Source: Marinomonas sp. IMCC 4694
Lineage (GTDB): Bacteria; Pseudomonadota; Gammaproteobacteria; Pseudomonadales; Marinomonadaceae
Assembly (NCBI RefSeq): GCF_008122525.1
Contig: NZ_VSRV01000001.1
Span: forward strand, 2,790,001 to 2,854,000
Length of the DNA: 64,000 nucleotides
Direction: 5' to 3'
The notes beneath the pieces are model-generated. The model saw only the letters and a list, made by a program, of their open reading frames with translations. It did not search any database and was not told the DNA's origin. This document shows positions 60,750 to 64,000 of this stretch, piece after piece. A program made the translations under genes and the position numbers. Within the stretch, counting starts at the first letter, position 1. Every line of letters begins with the position of its first letter.

Positions 60750-61796
60750 TTATTTTACCTTACCAAAGACGATTGTCTGACCATTTTTAGGAACAATAAA
60801 ATCGTTAGGATCAATCCCCTGTTCCGCTAAACTCATCGCTAAGGCTTTTTCTGGGTCGTCGATGCCTTCATCGGTTAATTGAAAGGTGCCAAAATGCATG
60901 CCGGCACTTAATTTGGATTTTAGATCTTGGTGCGCTTGAACGGCTTCCGCTGGATTGATGTGTTGGTTTTTCATGAACCACCTTGGTTCATAGGCGCCAA
61001 TGGGAATGAGGCTTAAATCCATCGGGCCAAATTTTGCTTCAATGTCTTTAAATTGACGATTGTAGCCCGTGTCCCCCGCAAATAAGACGCTCAACCCTGC
61101 CGACTGAATCACAAAGCCGCCCCATAATGCTTCGGAACGATCAAACAACCCTCTTGCGGACCAATGTTGCATGGGCACCAAGGTGATAATAGACCCCCTT
61201 TCTGTGGTGTAGTCTTGCCACCAATCCAGCTCGATCACGTTGTGAATATTATTATCGGCCAAGCATTTTTTATTGCCTAAGGGCACAACAAACGTCGGCT
61301 GGTCTTTTTGGTTGATGGCGACTAACGAGTCAAGATCCATGTGATCGTAATGATTATGACTGATCACCACCACATCCACTTTAGGCAGCTCTTCAATAGA
61401 CGCACCCGGTGTACGATGGCGTTTTGGCCCAGCCCAAGAGAATGGGCTCGCCCTTTCGGAGAAAACAGGGTCAGTCAATACGGTCAATTCAGGGAATTGC
61501 ACAAGATCCGTAGCGTGATTAATAAAGGTCACCGCCCCTTCGCCCTGTTGCAGTGAATGAGAAAAATTCGGCGTCACGTTGTCATCAACAGACTCTGGCC
61601 ACGTCTGGGCATTGCCCGCCAACTTCCATTTCAAAAGGTCAAACACGCTTTTTTCGACATCGTAAGAGCGGTCTTGATTGTAAAACCGCTCGCCATCGCT
61701 GTGGTCTGTAACTGGGTAGCGTTGAGCACTGCAAGCGGTCATAAAGAACGCACTGGCCAGCAGCAATACACGGGGAAAAGTAAACGGTTTTATCAT
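60750..61796 (-). CDS. MBL-fold lipoprotein, NAPE-PLD-like
   Basis: 348 residues. Signal peptide with a lipobox-like FFMTAC (cysteine about 22), then a metallo-beta-lactamase core with ISHNHYDHMDLDSL (HxHxDH), LFAGDTGYNRQF, IPIGAYEPRWFMKNQHINPA and GMHFGTFQLTDEG. This is the pattern of NAPE-hydrolysing phospholipase D-like proteins, which cleave N-acylphosphatidylethanolamine in eukaryotes. The bacterial substrate is unknown. A lipid anchor would hold it at a membrane facing the periplasm. Confidence 0.9.
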   Translation of the reverse strand: MIKPFTFPRVLLLASAFFMTACSAQRYPVTDHSDGERFYNQDRSYDVEKSVFDLLKWKLAGNAQTWPESVDDNVTPNFSHSLQQGEGAVTFINHATDLVQFPELTVLTDPVFSERASPFSWAGPKRHRTPGASIEELPKVDVVVISHNHYDHMDLDSLVAINQKDQPTFVVPLGNKKCLADNNIHNVIELDWWQDYTTERGSIITLVPMQHWSARGLFDRSEALWGGFVIQSAGLSVLFAGDTGYNRQFKDIEAKFGPMDLSLIPIGAYEPRWFMKNQHINPAEAVQAHQDLKSKLSAGMHFGTFQLTDEGIDDPEKALAMSLAEQGIDPNDFIVPKNGQTIVFGKVK

Positions 61797-61835
61797 GACA
61801 AGAACTCACTTTTATAATGGTATGGCACTCAAATA

Positions 61836-61857
61836 AAACCCTCTAAAAAGAGGGTTT
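61836..61857 (-). terminator. Possible terminator after fghA
   Basis: AACCCTCT pairs with AGAGGGTT around a 4-base loop, with TTT and TTTATTT flanks; on minus it lies about 130 bases after the fghA stop. Confidence 0.6.
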
Positions 61858-61987
61858 ATATCGGTTATTTTAGGCTTTATACGATGATTTTACTCACTTA
61901 GCCCAACCCATGCCTATAAAAGTAAGAAGTGATTACTATCTTGGCTTTTTTTGCACCACAAAAGCCTTACTCACAATGAGCCCACTA

Positions 61988-62833
61988 TTAGCTTAAGGCT
62001 TTCGAATGGTGCTCTAAGTGCTCGTCAATAAAGCTGGCGATAAAAAAGTAACTGTGGTCATAGCCTGGCTGTCGACGCAAGGTAATCGGATGGCCTGTTT
62101 TTTCGCAAGCCGCTTCTAACGCTTCTGGCTTTAGTTGCTCCACTAAGAAGTTGTCGGCTTCGCCTTGATCGATAAACAGAGGTAAACGCGCTTCCGTGCT
62201 CTCTCCTAAGCTTTCAATTAAGCAGGTGGCGTCCCATTCTTTCCATGTGGCGCGGTCTTCACCTAAATAACCCGTAAAGGCTTTTTCGCCCCAAGGGCAA
62301 TTCGTTGGATGAACGATGGGCGCGAACGCCGAGACAGACTGATACACACCCGGATTTTTCAACGCACAAATCAAGGCTCCGTGACCGCCCATGGAATGAC
62401 CAGAAATAGAACGTTTGTCGGTTACTGGAAAATGGGCTTCCACTAAAGTTGGTAATTCCTCTACCACGTAATCGTACATGCGGTAAGTATTCGAATACGG
62501 AGCCACCGTCGCGTTTACATAGAAACCGGCACCAGAACCGAAATCATAGCTTTCGTGTTCACTCGGATAATCTGTGCCACGCGGGCTAGTATCTGGGCAT
62601 ACGAGCGCTAAACCCAACTCCGCCGCTTTACGAAAGGCACCGGCTTTTTGCATGAAATTTTCGTCAGTGCAGGTTAAACCCGATAACCAGTACAACACGG
62701 GTACGCGCTGTGTTTCGGCTTGTGGTGGTAAAAAAATCGCAAACGTCATGTCGCTTTTTACCGACGTGCTGTGATGCTGATAACGCTTCAGCCAGCCGCC
62801 AAAGCTTTTGGTGCTCGATAACAGTTCCATCAC
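61988..62833 (-). CDS. fghA: S-formylglutathione hydrolase
   Basis: 281 residues. Esterase D family: FGGWLKRYQHHSTSVKSDM, oxyanion-region LSGLTCTDENFMQKAGAFRK, nucleophile GHSMGGHGALI, and a histidine near the C terminus (GYDHSYFFIASF). It hydrolyses S-formylglutathione to formate and glutathione, the second step of formaldehyde detoxification. The first step is encoded just upstream on the same strand, separated by a terminator. Confidence 0.96.
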   Translation of the reverse strand: MMELLSSTKSFGGWLKRYQHHSTSVKSDMTFAIFLPPQAETQRVPVLYWLSGLTCTDENFMQKAGAFRKAAELGLALVCPDTSPRGTDYPSEHESYDFGSGAGFYVNATVAPYSNTYRMYDYVVEELPTLVEAHFPVTDKRSISGHSMGGHGALICALKNPGVYQSVSAFAPIVHPTNCPWGEKAFTGYLGEDRATWKEWDATCLIESLGESTEARLPLFIDQGEADNFLVEQLKPEALEAACEKTGHPITLRRQPGYDHSYFFIASFIDEHLEHHSKALS

Positions 62834-62851
62834 TGTCTCCTTATCCGTAGC

Positions 62852-62877
62852 AAAAAAGCCCGCTGAGCGGGCCTTTT
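62852..62877 (-). terminator. Terminator or attenuator between adhC and fghA
   Basis: GCCCGC pairs with GCGGGC around a 3-base loop; read on the minus strand it is followed by six T. It lies about 20 bases after the dehydrogenase stop, so fghA expression depends on read-through or on its own promoter. Confidence 0.85.
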
Positions 62878-62894
62878 ACATATTCTATAAATCG

Positions 62895-64000
62895 TTACTT
62901 ATCAAACAAGATAACCGTGCGAATGCTCTTGCCTTCATGCATCAAGTCGAACGCTTTATTGATGTCTTCCAAGCCCATGGTGTGCGTGACAAATTGATCA
63001 ATTTCAATTTTGCCATTCATGTAATCTTCAACATAACCCGGCAACTGACTGCGGCCTTTTACGCCACCAAATGCGGAGCCTTTCCAGACTCGCCCGGTGA
63101 CCAATTGGAACGGTCGCGTAGAGATTTCTTGGCCGGCACCCGCCACACCAATGATAATGGATTCGCCCCAGCCTTTGTGACAACACTCCAGCGCTGATCG
63201 CATGAGATCGACGTTGCCAATACACTCGAACGAGTAATCCACACCGCCATCGGTCATATCGACAACCACTTGCTGAATCGGAGCATCGAATGTTTTCGGG
63301 TTGATGCAATCAGTCGCGCCAAATTGCTTCGCCATTTCAAATTTCGATTCATTGATATCGATAGCGATGATACGACCAGCACCGGCCATGCGTGCGCCTT
63401 GGATAACCGACAAGCCAATGCCACCCAAACCAAACACAGCAACGGTGGCGCCAGCTTCGACTTTCGCTGTATTCAATACCGCGCCAATACCCGTTGTAAT
63501 ACCACAACCCAACAGACAGACTTTTTCCAGCGGTGCATCGACGTGAATTTTTGCTAAAGACACCTCGGCAACCACACTGTATTCAGAGAAGGTTGAAGTG
63601 CCCATATAATGAAAAATAGGTTGTCCATTGATACTAAAACGGCTGGTGCCATCGGGCATTAAGCCTTTACCTTGAGTGACACGCACCGCTTGGCATAAGT
63701 TGGTTTTGCCGGACAAACAGAATTTACACTCCTTACACTCGGCCGTATAAAGTGGAATAACATGGTCGCCTACGCTCAGCGATGTCACACCTTCACCGAT
63801 GGCTTCCACAATACCTGCGCCTTCGTGCCCCAAGATCGCAGGGAAAATACCTTCTGGATCGTCGCCAGATAAAGTAAAGGCATCGGTGTGACACACGCCG
63901 GTCGCCACCATACGCACCAAGACTTCGCCTTTTTGCGGATCTTGTACATCAATCTCTTCGATTTTCAGGGGTTGGCCTGGACCCCAAGCAACAGCGGCTT
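62895..64000 (-). CDS. frmA: S-(hydroxymethyl)glutathione dehydrogenase (class III alcohol dehydrogenase), 5' end outside
   Basis: Partial gene; the translation runs off the right end of the window. About 5 residues are missing, because the visible start AAVAWGPGQPLKIEEIDV is near the family N terminus. The core is complete: zinc ligands in ATGVCHTDAFTLSG and GHEGAGIVE, the structural zinc cluster CKECKFCLSGKTNLC, and GLGGIGLSVIQGARMAGAG. It oxidises S-hydroxymethylglutathione to S-formylglutathione. Transcribed toward fghA. Confidence 0.95.
   Translation of the reverse strand, partial: AAVAWGPGQPLKIEEIDVQDPQKGEVLVRMVATGVCHTDAFTLSGDDPEGIFPAILGHEGAGIVEAIGEGVTSLSVGDHVIPLYTAECKECKFCLSGKTNLCQAVRVTQGKGLMPDGTSRFSINGQPIFHYMGTSTFSEYSVVAEVSLAKIHVDAPLEKVCLLGCGITTGIGAVLNTAKVEAGATVAVFGLGGIGLSVIQGARMAGAGRIIAIDINESKFEMAKQFGATDCINPKTFDAPIQQVVVDMTDGGVDYSFECIGNVDLMRSALECCHKGWGESIIIGVAGAGQEISTRPFQLVTGRVWKGSAFGGVKGRSQLPGYVEDYMNGKIEIDQFVTHTMGLEDINKAFDLMHEGKSIRTVILFDK

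Overview
The window looks like the chromosome of a marine gammaproteobacterium of the Oceanospirillales, most likely Marinomonas or a close relative. This rests on protein sequence character, moderate G+C and gene order (dsbC-hom-thrC; rpsP-rimM-trmD-rplS-ffh; flgP-flgT; efp/epmB; ilvY/ilvC). The assignment is an inference from memory of families, not a database search. I see no insertion sequence, prophage, CRISPR array or rRNA gene.

Layout. 1-6000: minus-strand core genes for threonine synthesis (thrC partial, hom), periplasmic disulfide isomerisation (dsbC), the rpsP-rimM-trmD-rplS ribosome operon and ffh. 6000-12700: a CcsA-like membrane protein, a CorB/CorC-type transporter and a zinc-ribbon Nudix enzyme on plus; DUF72, greB, mscS, two small membrane proteins and an esterase on minus. 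13150-16884: a tight six-gene plus-strand run, flgP, flgT, a coiled-coil protein, a small beta-barrel protein, a 55-residue membrane peptide and a ProQ/FinO-domain protein. 16938-18170: tRNA-Tyr on plus, then eight minus-strand tRNAs (Ser, Asn, Pro, His, Lys, Asn, Pro, Lys) with a duplicated block. 18200-30300: a secreted deacetylase, threonine catabolism (kbl-tdh), nudC, ppnN, an MFS transporter, a ribosome hibernation factor, nhaR, the divergent pair efp/epmB and an RNase J-like nuclease.

30400-36040 holds accessory genes: an anchored unknown protein, a DUF4870 protein, a NYN-domain protein, a diguanylate cyclase, VF530, HlyU, a hydrolase and an SDR. 36258-40682 is a sulfide-oxidation unit (persulfide dioxygenase, a DUF442-SQR fusion, a SulP transporter) behind a candidate sigma-54 promoter. 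40782-45056 carries a SHOCT protein and stress enzymes (YghU-type GST, exported MsrA, NfsA-type reductase, peroxiredoxin). 45165-49335 is a LacI-controlled sugar or cyclitol locus with two palindromic operators. 49404-52565 has a PP2C-kinase fusion, a formate/nitrite-type channel and cyanase. 53244-58524 has an iron-binding protein, ilvY/ilvC and a ModF-like ATPase. 58744-64000 has a Stealth-HD fusion protein, DUF5329, an NAPE-PLD-like lipoprotein and the glutathione-dependent formaldehyde pathway (fghA and a partial class III alcohol dehydrogenase).

The most unusual items are the Stealth-HD fusion, the ProQ-like protein with a long N-terminal extension in the flagellar H-ring operon, the sigma-54-like promoter with an upstream palindrome before the sulfide genes, the two symmetric operators at the LacI locus, and a 678-base intergenic region with two perfect hairpins.
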